Positions 1 to 9,692 of a stretch of DNA of 64,000 nucleotides are shown here, one piece after another (the first letter of the stretch is position 1; the number at the start of each line of letters is the position of its first letter). The position numbers and the translations under genes were made by a program. The notes under the pieces were generated by a model. It had not been told where the DNA came from and did no database searches. It worked only from the letters and a program-made list of their open reading frames with translations. The DNA is from Crocinitomicaceae bacterium (GTDB lineage Bacteria; Bacteroidota; Bacteroidia; Flavobacteriales_D; Crocinitomicaceae): positions 434,001-498,000 of the forward strand of contig JAJTCM010000002.1 in assembly GCA_021325675.1 (NCBI GenBank). The letters run 5' to 3'.

Positions 1-2072
1 TGCAGCAAATCGTACTGTTCGATTTTATTCGTATTGCAATTCAGTCGGTAAGCCATGCGGTCATCCATAAAATCAAAACGCAGATACGTTGTCTCTCTTT
101 TGGAAGGGTCGCGCTTATTGTCCTGGACTGTCATGTAAGTATCAAACCCCGTTTGTCCGGAAATCATCGTATTGAAATAATTACTGCGTGACTGGATTGT
201 TGACTGGTCAAAAACCGGTTCCAGCAAAACTTTACCGTCAATTGTATTGATCCCGTATACGAATTTGTCACCTGCTTTTTTGGTGATTTGCAATACAATC
301 CCATAGTTATCTGAAAAATCAAAGGTGTGCTCATCCAGCTTTGTCAGCCAGCCGGATTTTGTGCTGAACAGTGCCGTTTTTTTGCCTTTGCTAACAGTAA
401 AAAGCTTTCCTTCTACATTTTGCTGCAAGCCCTGGCTGGCCGATGTGAAATCCATAATCCAATCGTATTCGAACGGGATCAGCGTATCTCCGTAAAGATC
501 GATCAAGCCCGTTTTTCCTTTTTTGTTCTTTGCAATAAACGTGTAACCGTAAATCACGGGATCCATATAATGATAACGGGGCTCAACAAGCGTAACAAAC
601 TCAGCATCGTTCATTTGCTTGTGCTCAACAATCCCGTATTTATTTTTACCGAACATGTACACTGCAAAATTACCTTGGGAAACATGCTCCTTCCCCTGTG
701 AATCGTAATAAAAAGTTTCGCCGTTTTTCGTGAAAGCCTGTGTAAACCACAAGTTCCCGTGCATCGCTGTCACCCGGTTTGTTTCGAAAACAACGGGCTC
801 ATCAAATACAGCGGGAATAAGCGTTTTTCCGTCCGTTAAACCAAATTTTCCGTTTTCTTCGAATGTGTACCACGAACCTGTTTCGTGCGGATAAAGTGTG
901 TCATACAATTTCCCGTCGGTTGTGTTTTCCAAATTAACAACGCCATATTTCCCATGCAATTTATAGAGCAGGCCATCAGCATAATAATCCATGTATTCAG
1001 AATAAACCCGCCCGTGAATAAGCATTTCATATTCCGTGATCAATTTGGGTTCTTTTCCCGGGGACGCCGCATACAGCATCCGGTTCACTTTTCCCGGCTG
1101 CGCCACACTGACATAATCCAGCAATTCAGTCAGGAAATAATAGTCTTCGAAAGCACAGGCAAGCCCCTTCCCCATCTGGGAATTGTAATATCCTTTCAAA
1201 CCGTTATCCGTGTATTCAACTTCTATCATAACCAGCTGGTCTTCGAGCTCGGCCGGGCGCACGGCAATCTGCATGAAGCTTCCCTGCGGACTGATTTTAG
1301 GAGTGACGAACTGCTGTTTCGCAATGCTGTATATTTGTTTAAACCCGGCGTTATCGGTCACATACAAATACGGAATATCCGTTTGCATATAGCCGATTTC
1401 GTAGCTTTCCAGTGATAAATTATATGTCGCTGAATCGTGGTAAGGCTCGATTTTTTTCGCTTCCACCAGGATTTCCTTGCTTCCGTTCAGCAAAGCCTGG
1501 CTCCCGTCTGTTTTGGTGGCGATCCAAAGACCGTAGTCCATTTGTTTTTTGAAATCCGTGTAATCTGCTTCGTAAAATTCAAAGCCCGGTTCAAGCAAGG
1601 TACATTTCCCGTTTTTATAAAGCTTCATGGCTTGCAGGTCACTGAAAACAGTGTAGTTCTCATCCATGTAGTGACTGAAAACCAGCTCGTACCCGTCAAA
1701 CCCGGTTGCGTTAACAGGCTCGCCGTTTACTTTACACATTTTGAAAGGGACACCTGAAGCTTTTTTGTGCAGCTCAGTTTGATTGACCGGCATTTTTTCG
1801 AACAGTACAAAAAGCGCGTAGCCTTTCGTCATTTCCGTTTGCCGGTGTTTCGGGATCCCGTATTGAAAGCTGTTGATAAGCACAATCGTATCGTAAATTG
1901 GGTCAACAATCCACGCGCTGTTGGAATCGCCCTGTTTGATGCCCCACTTATTGCCGGCTTTTTCAGCAAAGCTGCCGTAATCGTTATAGCCTTTGTAGTT
2001 GTCCGGTATTTCCTGGGACAAGACAGCATGAAAAAGAGATAAGACAATGAGGGTTAAGCAAATAGATTTCAT
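1..2072 (-). CDS. WG-repeat secreted protein, 3' end outside window
   Basis: The frame starts at the ATG read from 2072 and stays open to the left edge, so the C-terminus is missing. The first 20 residues (MKSICLTLIVLSLFHAVLSQ) are a signal peptide, so the protein is exported. The body carries repeated units of the WG/KWG type, such as NKWGIKQG, GKYGVVNLE, GKFGLTDGKTLIPAVF and GKTGLIDLYGDTLIPFEYD, each about 60-70 residues from the next. Such beta-rich repeats are common in Bacteroidota envelope proteins, with no defined reaction. It begins 6 nt after the stop of the upstream gene and shares motif order with it, so the two are tandem paralogs in one operon. No function can be assigned. Confidence 0.85.
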   Translation of the reverse strand, partial: MKSICLTLIVLSLFHAVLSQEIPDNYKGYNDYGSFAEKAGNKWGIKQGDSNSAWIVDPIYDTIVLINSFQYGIPKHRQTEMTKGYALFVLFEKMPVNQTELHKKASGVPFKMCKVNGEPVNATGFDGYELVFSHYMDENYTVFSDLQAMKLYKNGKCTLLEPGFEFYEADYTDFKKQMDYGLWIATKTDGSQALLNGSKEILVEAKKIEPYHDSATYNLSLESYEIGYMQTDIPYLYVTDNAGFKQIYSIAKQQFVTPKISPQGSFMQIAVRPAELEDQLVMIEVEYTDNGLKGYYNSQMGKGLACAFEDYYFLTELLDYVSVAQPGKVNRMLYAASPGKEPKLITEYEMLIHGRVYSEYMDYYADGLLYKLHGKYGVVNLENTTDGKLYDTLYPHETGSWYTFEENGKFGLTDGKTLIPAVFDEPVVFETNRVTAMHGNLWFTQAFTKNGETFYYDSQGKEHVSQGNFAVYMFGKNKYGIVEHKQMNDAEFVTLVEPRYHYMDPVIYGYTFIAKNKKGKTGLIDLYGDTLIPFEYDWIMDFTSASQGLQQNVEGKLFTVSKGKKTALFSTKSGWLTKLDEHTFDFSDNYGIVLQITKKAGDKFVYGINTIDGKVLLEPVFDQSTIQSRSNYFNTMISGQTGFDTYMTVQDNKRDPSKRETTYLRFDFMDDRMAYRLNCNTNKIEQYDLL

Positions 2073-2078
2073 CCCGTT

Positions 2079-4340
2079 TTATTTTTTAAGGGTATAACTT
2101 GTTTCAAAATAAGGCAATTCATTTTCAAACGGTTGATATAGCATCCATTTTTTGCCTTTTTTGCCAATCATCATCGGGATATCGTTGATGACAAAATCCA
2201 GGCTGTCCACACGGATTTCCATCGGAACGGGCGTATCCATCTGCATGTTTGTGAAATGCACGATATAAGCTGTTCCATCCCGCTTCACATGGTGACCGAG
2301 GTGAAGTGCAAACTGCTCATACGTCAAAACCTGCTCCAGGTGCCCCGTTTTTAAGCTGTAGACCTGCATTTCCTGCCTGGCGGGATCTTTCACATATCCA
2401 AAGCTTTCATCTGTAAACATGAACTCCCGCTTCACCAAAATTTCCGGCAGCAGTTTTTTGCTGATCCATACCGTTTCGCTGGTTTTGTTAATGCGTTCCA
2501 GCATGGTGTTCAAATCGTTCTGGCGCTTGAAAGTGATGGATTCATAGGATTCCTTCATCGGGAAAATCTCTTTACCGGCGAGCGTATACAGCCCAAAGTA
2601 CATTTTTTTGCCCTGCATCATCCACGTCTCGATAAAATAAGTATCGTTAGCTTCCTGGACGAGATTGTAAGATGCCGGGGAAAGCGGGGTCACGATCCCA
2701 TGACGGAAATTGAACACCGCTTTATTCTTCCCTTGCTTCAGCTCAAACAAGCTGATGTCTTTGTTTTGCTGCTCCATTTCATCGATCATGTCGTATTCAA
2801 ACGGCAGGAAAACGCGCCCGAAAACGTCCATTATCCCCCATTTTCCTTTGAGGTTCGAAGCGATGAAAATCCCCGGAGAGCTTGTTGCATTCAGGCTTTT
2901 GAATTCTTCCGGAACACTTTGCCTGAATTTGGAGTCGTCTTCCTCATAATATTCAACGAGGATCAACTTACCTTTTCCACTGTTACGGATATCGAATAAA
3001 TTGCTTTTTGAAACGCGTTTATTCCCACGGGTATCGTAATAAAAGCTGTCGCATTTTTGGGAAGTATAGACCAAATCGTATTGCAGGTGCTTCAGGGGTT
3101 CAGAGAACTTAATTTCTTCCGGGAAAACGGCCGGGATTGTTACTTCGCCGTCTGTTGCACCGTATTTTCCGTTCACTTTGTAAGTAAACATGCTTTTCAA
3201 CGAGCTGTTTACAGAAAGATTATCGTAGTAAGGTGTTACACGTCCATTCATAAAGCCGCGGTATTTTCCTTCGAATTTGAGGATTAACCCATTTCCTCCT
3301 TTCCAGAAATCCATATCGCCGTCAATGAGCTCGTCAAATTCATAGCTCACAGAAGGATCAGGCATATAAACCAAACGCTCAAACTCCTCCCCTTCTTTTT
3401 GTACGCGGAGCAGGTTTTTACTTTCATCCAGGAATTCAATTTTTTTATATATGCAAGGGGTGCCGGTTTTATATCCTGACACATATACCCCCATCAAACC
3501 TTTATCAAAATAAGTATAATCGATCTTTCCTCCCGGATTTTGCTGATCGAAGTCAAGTACAAGATCGTCTGTTGCCGCAGCGCTCAAACGCGGGGTCACG
3601 TAATCATTTTTAATCACATCGAAGAGCTGCTTTTCTCCATTCTCATGCGTTACTTCGAAATAGGGCAGGTTCACCTGGTTTCCGAGATCATGTTTGAGGG
3701 AAATACCGATAAAGCGCGCCGTATAGATCAAGGGATGAATGTGCTTCGCTTTCAGTATTGTTTCTTTCCGCTTGTTGATCAAAGCAAAAGTTCCATCCGT
3801 GTTTTCAACGAGGTAAAGCTGTAAATCCGTGTATAAGTCTATGTCTTTATAGGCATTTTTAGTAATGCTGAAACCCGGCTCAACCAGTGTTTTTAATCCT
3901 TTTTCATACAAAACGATGGCCTGGCTGGTATAAGTCGTTTTTTCCTCCGTCCAGTAAATATCATCCAGGAACTTGTAGCCGTCGTAATTTCCCTCACCGA
4001 TTTTATCCCCGTTAATTTTGCGCATTTCGACTGTTACTTCTGAAGTCGTAAACTCCAGCTCACGCCAATAACGGCCTTCCGGGTAATTCAGCAGTACAAA
4101 AACGATGTTCCCTGAAGCAGCATCAGATTGTCCCGCTACCGGCACGCGATACGGGAAAACCCGTCGCTCAAAAATTGTGTCATATTCCGCTTTAACCAGC
4201 CAGTCTGAATTTACGGAAGCAATCCCGTATTTTCCGTTTTCCTGACGGATATGCGTGTTCAGGCTATTGTATGCCAGCTTTTGTGCCTGTGAAAAAAACG
4301 TGCAAAAACAAAGAAGCGATAAAAAAGTGTGGCGCAGCAT
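2079..4340 (-). CDS. WG-repeat secreted protein
   Basis: This 753-residue protein starts at the ATG read from 4340, because the peptide from there (MLRHTFLSLLCFCTFFSQAQ) is a clean signal sequence; an upstream in-frame ATG at 4361 would add seven residues in front of it. Repeated WG-type units include GKYGIASVNSDWLVKAEYD near the N-terminus, GKYGATDGEVTIPAVF in the middle and GKWGIMDVFGRVFLPFEYD in the C-terminal third. It is transcribed leftwards into its paralog only 6 nt downstream, and is divergent from ileS. The repeats are probably a scaffold or surface-binding fold. I see no catalytic motif. Confidence 0.85.
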   Translation of the reverse strand: MLRHTFLSLLCFCTFFSQAQKLAYNSLNTHIRQENGKYGIASVNSDWLVKAEYDTIFERRVFPYRVPVAGQSDAASGNIVFVLLNYPEGRYWRELEFTTSEVTVEMRKINGDKIGEGNYDGYKFLDDIYWTEEKTTYTSQAIVLYEKGLKTLVEPGFSITKNAYKDIDLYTDLQLYLVENTDGTFALINKRKETILKAKHIHPLIYTARFIGISLKHDLGNQVNLPYFEVTHENGEKQLFDVIKNDYVTPRLSAAATDDLVLDFDQQNPGGKIDYTYFDKGLMGVYVSGYKTGTPCIYKKIEFLDESKNLLRVQKEGEEFERLVYMPDPSVSYEFDELIDGDMDFWKGGNGLILKFEGKYRGFMNGRVTPYYDNLSVNSSLKSMFTYKVNGKYGATDGEVTIPAVFPEEIKFSEPLKHLQYDLVYTSQKCDSFYYDTRGNKRVSKSNLFDIRNSGKGKLILVEYYEEDDSKFRQSVPEEFKSLNATSSPGIFIASNLKGKWGIMDVFGRVFLPFEYDMIDEMEQQNKDISLFELKQGKNKAVFNFRHGIVTPLSPASYNLVQEANDTYFIETWMMQGKKMYFGLYTLAGKEIFPMKESYESITFKRQNDLNTMLERINKTSETVWISKKLLPEILVKREFMFTDESFGYVKDPARQEMQVYSLKTGHLEQVLTYEQFALHLGHHVKRDGTAYIVHFTNMQMDTPVPMEIRVDSLDFVINDIPMMIGKKGKKWMLYQPFENELPYFETSYTLKK

Positions 4341-4436
4341 ATACTTGATTTGAATATGCAAAGAAAGAAAGAAGTTGGCAGAAAAGCCGTAAGCTAAATG
4401 ACTTATTTTTTAGCGATTTATTTCAGTGTCAAGCCC

Positions 4437-4466
4437 TTGATATTTGCGCTTTTCTTGCTAACTTTG
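4437..4466 (+). promoter_or_regulatory. Bacteroidota-type promoter of ileS
   Basis: TTG at 4437-4439 and TAACTTTG at 4459-4466 are separated by 19 nt, matching the -33 TTG / -7 TAnnTTTG promoter described for Bacteroidetes. The predicted start of transcription is about 10-15 nt before the ileS ATG at 4485, giving a very short leader. Confidence 0.7.
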
Positions 4467-4484
4467 CACATTTATTTCAACACC

Positions 4485-7400
4485 ATGAGCAAAAAATATC
4501 AGGAATACAAAGGTTTGAGTTTGACCGAAACAGCGGCGCGCATCCAGGAGAAATGGAACGCCGAAAAAACCTTTGAGCAATCGGTTAGTTCACGTGATGC
4601 GAACAAGCCTTTTGTGTTTTTCGAAGGTCCGCCGTCAGCAAACGGTTTACCGGGCATCCACCACGTGATGTCACGTTCCCTGAAAGATATTTTTTGCCGC
4701 TACAAAACCCTGCAGGGCTTCCGCGTAAACCGCAAGGCCGGTTGGGATACGCATGGTTTGCCCGTTGAATTAGGTGTTGAAAAAGAGCTCGGGATTACCA
4801 AAGAGGATATCGGGAAAAAAATCTCCGTTGACGATTACAACAAGGCGTGTAAAGAAGCGGTAATGCGCTACACGGACATCTGGAACGACCTGACCGTGAA
4901 AATGGGCTATTGGGTGGATATGGAAAACCCGTACATCACGTACGAGCCGAAATACATGGAATCCGTTTGGTGGCTTCTGGCGCAATTGTACAAGAAAAAC
5001 CTCATGTACAAAGGCTACACGATCCAGCCCTATTCACCGGCCGCAGGAACAGGTTTATCGTCACACGAGCTGAACCAGCCGGGCTGCTACCGCGATGTGA
5101 AAGATACAACGGTTGTGGCGCAGTTTAAAATGGTTGACGGACAAAATACACCGTTTGATGCAACACATGTAATGAATGGCCGCGACCGTTCGTTACATGT
5201 GTTGGCATGGACTACCACCCCCTGGACTTTGCCATCCAACACCGCTTTATGCGTTGGCCCGAACATTGAATACGTTCTGGTGCAATCTTACAACCAATAT
5301 ACGTTTCAGCCAATCAACGTGATCCTGGCGAAAAACCTTGTCGGATATCAATTCTCTAAAGGATTTAAAGCCGCGGAATCTGCTGAAGAGCTCGCAGCTT
5401 ACCAGGCGGGTGACAAAATAATTCCTTACCTCGTTTCTGAAGCCGTTTTAGGCAAGGAGCTTGTTGGCCTGAAATACGAACAATTATTGCCTTACGCCCA
5501 GCCGCATGAAAATGCAGACCAGGCTTTTCGCGTGATCTCCGGTGATTTCGTGACAACGGAAGACGGAACGGGAATCGTACACATTGCACCAACTTTCGGT
5601 TCGGACGATGCGCGCGTGGCAACTGAAAGCGGTGTGCCGGCGATGCTCGTTTTAAACGAATTCAATACGCCTGTCCCGCTTGTTGATTTGCAGGGGAAAT
5701 TCCGCCCGGAAATGGGAGAATTCGCCGGAATGTACGTGAAAAACGAATATTACAAAGAAGGCGAAGCCCCGGAAAAATCCGCTGACGTACAGATTGCGAT
5801 CAAGCTGAAAGAAGAAAACAAAGCCTTTAAGGTTGAAAAATACGAACACAGCTACCCGCATTGCTGGAGAACAGACAAGCCGGTGCTTTACTACCCGCTC
5901 GATTCATGGTTTATCCGCGTAACGGACAAAAAAGACCGTCTCATCGCTTTGAACCACGATATCAACTGGAAACCGGAATCTACGGGTTCCGGACGCTTTG
6001 GAAAATGGCTCGAAAATGTGAACGACTGGAACCTTAGCCGCTCGCGTTTCTGGGGGATCCCGATCCCAATCTGGTCGACGGAAGAAGGCGACGAACGCAT
6101 CATCATTGATTCGGCCGAAATGCTGAAAGCCGAATGTGACAAAGCTGTTGCTGCCGGACTAATGAGCGAAAATCCGCTGAAAGACTTCATTGCCGGCGAC
6201 ATGTCCGAAAGCAATTACGCAAAAATCGATTTCCATAAAAACTACGTAGATAAAATCGTTTTGCAATCACCTTCCGGTAAGCCCATGAAGCGCGAAAGCG
6301 ACCTGATCGACGTTTGGTTTGACTCTGGCGCTATGCCGTATGCACAATGGCATTATCCGTTTGAAAACAAGGAAATGGTTGATAACAGGGCAGGTTACCC
6401 GGCGGATTACATTGCTGAAGGGGTAGATCAAACCCGTGGCTGGTTTTATACTTTACACACGATCTCCACCTTGATCTTCGACTCTGTTGCTTATAAAAAC
6501 GTTATTTCCAACGGTTTGGTACTCGATAAAAACGGGGTAAAAATGTCCAAACGTCTGGGCAATACGATCGATCCGTTTACGACCCTGGCGAAATACGGCC
6601 CGGATGCTACGCGCTGGTACATGATTACCAATGCACAGCCGTGGGACAACCTGAAATTCGACCTGGACGGTATCACGGAAGTGCAGCGTAAATTCTTCGG
6701 AACTTTATATAATACCTATTCTTTCCTGGGCTTGTATGCCAACATTGACGGTTTCTCCTACGCCGAAGCCGAAGTGCCGCAAAACGAGCGCCCGGAAATC
6801 GACCGCTGGATTTTATCCAGGCTGAACAGTCTCATCCAGGAAGTGGAAGAAGCTTTCGATACGTATGAACCGACAAAAGCAGGACGTTTGATCCAGGATT
6901 TTGTGACCGATCAGCTTTCGAACTGGTATGTGCGCTTATGCCGCCGCCGCTTCTGGAAAGGCGATTATTCCACGGATAAAATTTCGGCTTACCAGACTTT
7001 GTACACTTGCCTGGAAACGGTTGCTATACTTGGCGCACCAATCGCACCGTTTTTTATGGACCAGCTTTTCTGCGACCTGAATTCCGTTTCCGGGAAACAC
7101 GAAGCTACGTCCGTTCACCTGGCTTACTTCCCGAAAGTAAACAGCGCCTGGATCGACAAGGAGCTCGAAGCCCAGATGGAAATTGCCCAGCAGGTTTCTT
7201 CTCTCGTTTTAGGCTTGCGCAAGAAAGTAAACCTGCGTGTTCGCCAGCCTTTGCAAAAAATCATGGTTCCGGCGCTCAACCCGGAATTTGCCAAAAATAT
7301 CCGGCACGTGAAAGACCTTATCCTGTCGGAAGTAAACGTGAAAGAGCTCGAATTGCTTGGGGAAGGCAACGGCATGCTCGTAAAAAGTATCAAAGCGAAT

Positions 7401-7904
7401 TTCAAAACAATCGGCCCGAAATACGGCAAGCAGATGAAAGATATTGCAACGATGGTTTCACACATGTCGCAGGACGATATCGCTACGATTGAAGCCAACA
7501 ACGGCTGGTCGGGTGAAATCGCCGGCGTATATATTGACCTCGATATCTCGGATTTTGAAATCGTTGCCCAGGATATCCCGGGCTGGATGGTAAGCTCCGA
7601 AAACGGCATCACCGTTGCGTTGGATATTACAATTTCCGAAGAATTGAGAAACGAAGGGATCGCCCGCGAGCTCATCAACCGCGTTCAGAATTTACGCAAG
7701 GATTCCGGGCTAGAAGTAACCGACCGCATCCGTTTGACGATCGATACTTCGGCTGAAATCCGGCAGGCAATCGCCCAAAACCAGGATTATGTGAGCAATG
7801 AAGTCCTCGCCAGTGAAATCAGCTTCGGCAGCCCGGGCGAAAATGCGTTGGTGATCGACCTCGTGGAAGAAGGCGATTCTAAGATTGGATTGGTGAAGGG
7901 GTAA
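4485..7904 (+). CDS. ileS: Isoleucyl-tRNA synthetase
   Basis: This 1139-residue cytoplasmic class I aminoacyl-tRNA synthetase charges tRNA-Ile. The start at 4485 (MSKKYQEYKG) is chosen over an ATG 87 nt upstream because the extra peptide is hydrophobic and non-conserved, and the promoter lies inside that stretch. The HIGH-like motif appears as GLPGIHHV, and the KMSKS loop as VKMSKRLGNT around 6538-6560. A long editing domain lies between them and an anticodon-binding region follows. The length matches the longer IleS type found in Bacteroidota. It is monocistronic or leads into the low-GC island that begins 25 nt after its stop. Confidence 0.97.
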   Translation: MSKKYQEYKGLSLTETAARIQEKWNAEKTFEQSVSSRDANKPFVFFEGPPSANGLPGIHHVMSRSLKDIFCRYKTLQGFRVNRKAGWDTHGLPVELGVEKELGITKEDIGKKISVDDYNKACKEAVMRYTDIWNDLTVKMGYWVDMENPYITYEPKYMESVWWLLAQLYKKNLMYKGYTIQPYSPAAGTGLSSHELNQPGCYRDVKDTTVVAQFKMVDGQNTPFDATHVMNGRDRSLHVLAWTTTPWTLPSNTALCVGPNIEYVLVQSYNQYTFQPINVILAKNLVGYQFSKGFKAAESAEELAAYQAGDKIIPYLVSEAVLGKELVGLKYEQLLPYAQPHENADQAFRVISGDFVTTEDGTGIVHIAPTFGSDDARVATESGVPAMLVLNEFNTPVPLVDLQGKFRPEMGEFAGMYVKNEYYKEGEAPEKSADVQIAIKLKEENKAFKVEKYEHSYPHCWRTDKPVLYYPLDSWFIRVTDKKDRLIALNHDINWKPESTGSGRFGKWLENVNDWNLSRSRFWGIPIPIWSTEEGDERIIIDSAEMLKAECDKAVAAGLMSENPLKDFIAGDMSESNYAKIDFHKNYVDKIVLQSPSGKPMKRESDLIDVWFDSGAMPYAQWHYPFENKEMVDNRAGYPADYIAEGVDQTRGWFYTLHTISTLIFDSVAYKNVISNGLVLDKNGVKMSKRLGNTIDPFTTLAKYGPDATRWYMITNAQPWDNLKFDLDGITEVQRKFFGTLYNTYSFLGLYANIDGFSYAEAEVPQNERPEIDRWILSRLNSLIQEVEEAFDTYEPTKAGRLIQDFVTDQLSNWYVRLCRRRFWKGDYSTDKISAYQTLYTCLETVAILGAPIAPFFMDQLFCDLNSVSGKHEATSVHLAYFPKVNSAWIDKELEAQMEIAQQVSSLVLGLRKKVNLRVRQPLQKIMVPALNPEFAKNIRHVKDLILSEVNVKELELLGEGNGMLVKSIKANFKTIGPKYGKQMKDIATMVSHMSQDDIATIEANNGWSGEIAGVYIDLDISDFEIVAQDIPGWMVSSENGITVALDITISEELRNEGIARELINRVQNLRKDSGLEVTDRIRLTIDTSAEIRQAIAQNQDYVSNEVLASEISFGSPGENALVIDLVEEGDSKIGLVKG

Positions 7905-7929
7905 TTAATCAAATTTGTATATTTGTATT

Positions 7930-9126
7930 ATGGAGAATAAAATACATCCTTTTTTTCTTGAAAAGGTTAGCTTATCCGGTTATAAATCTATATATAACGT
8001 TGATGTTAATTTTAACAAAGGACTCAATATAATTATAGGAAAAAACGCTGTAGGAAAAACTAATTTTCTTGATTTTTTATCCCATTCTTTGCAGTTTAAC
8101 TTTGATGACATTACCAATTTTTCGTCATCTCTTTTTTTCAAAAATGGTAAAACTATTCAAATTGAAATTAGTGATCTTATTGACAATAAAGAACTTTTAA
8201 ATAATTCTTTCATCAATAGAAATTTAATTTCTAAAATTTCTATTGATGGAAATTTAATCAATCAAGATTTAACAAAAAAAAGTGATGCATTTGATATTAT
8301 AGAATCAGTTGGTTTAACCGTTTCATCTTCTTTTATAAAACATGGCATTCCTAATCTTTTCCCATTAGTTGATATTCCATATTCATTTAGAATTGATGGA
8401 ACTGGTATTCCTAATGATTTTTTCAAAATCATTAATGACGAAGAACAACCATATTTCATTAAAGCGTTTTTAGCTGATTTTTTATTTAGTTTTTATCGAA
8501 ATAGATCCGAAACAATAAATATTGAAAAAATTAATGCAAAAATTAATGACAGTTTTCAAAAGTTAGAAAAGATTAAACCGACTCTTGCTAAATACTCCCC
8601 TATTGGAGATTTAAGACTGAATAAAAATTATAATGTTTATTTAGACGATAGGGATGAATTTATTATAGAAAATTTATTATTAGAATTTAAAATTGATGGT
8701 AAATGGTTCCCTTTTTCTAATTTGTCAGATGGAACAAAACGAATTTTTTATATTATTTCTGAAATCGATTATTCTTCTACGTTTTACAGTACAAATGACG
8801 GGTTTGGGTTTAATGAAGATACTTTAAGAGTTATTTTACTTGAAGAACCAGAACTAGGTATTCATCCGCATCAGCTAATGCAGTTGATGCAATTTATAAA
8901 AGAAAAATCTTCCGAAAAACAAATTATCCTTACAACACACTCACCTATTATACTAGATATTCTTGAGAATGATGAGCTTAATAAAATAATAATTGCAAGT
9001 TACAATAATAATAATTTAGGGACTCAATTCAGACATCTAAATAAAGATGAAATATTTAAAGCAAAAAAATACTTGGAAGAAGACTATTTAGGTGATTATT
9101 GGAAGTATTCAGATTTAGAACAATAA
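7930..9126 (+). CDS. OLD-like AAA ATPase of a putative two-gene defence module
   Basis: This 398-residue ATPase has Walker A GKNAVGKT at residues 37-44, an ABC-like signature LSDGTKR at 265-271, and Walker B plus catalytic glutamate in ILLEEPELGIHP (glutamates near 305-306). An H-loop-type motif, TTHSPI, has its His near 337. This order is that of AAA_21/OLD-family ATPases used in anti-phage and abortive-infection systems. The ATG at 7930 is preferred over one 15 nt upstream because the family N-terminus follows it directly. Base composition is strikingly AT-rich (9 and 15 G+C of 60 in two sampled lines, against 28 of 60 inside ileS), suggesting horizontal acquisition. The partner gene begins 2 nt after its stop. 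The defence role is inferred. Confidence 0.8.
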   Translation: MENKIHPFFLEKVSLSGYKSIYNVDVNFNKGLNIIIGKNAVGKTNFLDFLSHSLQFNFDDITNFSSSLFFKNGKTIQIEISDLIDNKELLNNSFINRNLISKISIDGNLINQDLTKKSDAFDIIESVGLTVSSSFIKHGIPNLFPLVDIPYSFRIDGTGIPNDFFKIINDEEQPYFIKAFLADFLFSFYRNRSETINIEKINAKINDSFQKLEKIKPTLAKYSPIGDLRLNKNYNVYLDDRDEFIIENLLLEFKIDGKWFPFSNLSDGTKRIFYIISEIDYSSTFYSTNDGFGFNEDTLRVILLEEPELGIHPHQLMQLMQFIKEKSSEKQIILTTHSPIILDILENDELNKIIIASYNNNNLGTQFRHLNKDEIFKAKKYLEEDYLGDYWKYSDLEQ

Positions 9127-9128
9127 TT

Positions 9129-9692
9129 ATGAAAGTTGCTTTAGTCGGGGAGGCACCTAATGACACTCTATCCATTCAGAATTTATTAGTTAAAAGATAT
9201 TCTTCTAATATTTCTTTTTTTTCCTTACTTAATCGAATAAATGGAAGTCAACTTGATAATCAAAAAACTAAACGATTTCTGCGAATAGAGTATGAAACAA
9301 AAAAGCCGGACATTGTAATATTTATTCGAGATCTTGATGATATTTTACCAAGTGTAGAAAAAATTGCTAACAGAAAATTATATTTTAGCTCGTCAAATAG
9401 TGTGGTCGATAAAAAAGGGATTTTTTTGTTGAATGTTTTTGAAATCGAAGCATTAATTTTAGCCGATATTGAAACATTTAATAAAATTTATAATTGTAAC
9501 ATCAAATCAATTCCCGAGCCTATGAGTATAATTGAACCTAAAGAATTATTAAGATCTTATTCCAAAGATTATAATGAATCCCATAATCCTGACGTTTTCA
9601 AAAAACTGAATTTTGAAAACACTCTAAATTGTAGTTATTTTAACCTATTTATATTAAAATTAGATCAAGAAATTAATAAAATTATTTCTTAA
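9129..9692 (+). CDS. Toprim-like partner protein of the OLD-like ATPase (putative)
   Basis: This 187-residue protein starts at the ATG 2 nt after the ATPase stop; a longer frame from 9099 would overlap the ATPase. Acidic motifs are laid out like a Toprim or DUF4276-type fold: VGEAPND (Glu8, Asp12), FIRDLDD (Asp68, Asp70, Asp71) and FEIEALILAD (Glu105, Glu107, Asp113). In OLD-like systems (OLD, Gabija, PARIS) an ATPase is paired or fused with a Toprim nuclease, so a metal-dependent nuclease role is a reasonable inference but is not proven by homology I can verify. It is as AT-rich as its partner. Its last 11 nt overlap the convergent batB end. Confidence 0.65.
   Translation: MKVALVGEAPNDTLSIQNLLVKRYSSNISFFSLLNRINGSQLDNQKTKRFLRIEYETKKPDIVIFIRDLDDILPSVEKIANRKLYFSSSNSVVDKKGIFLLNVFEIEALILADIETFNKIYNCNIKSIPEPMSIIEPKELLRSYSKDYNESHNPDVFKKLNFENTLNCSYFNLFILKLDQEINKIIS

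Noticed and set aside
327-2042. Series of plus-strand frames at the left edge
   Set aside because: The minus strand carries one continuous frame with signal peptide and WG repeats over the whole interval; the plus frames are its shadows.
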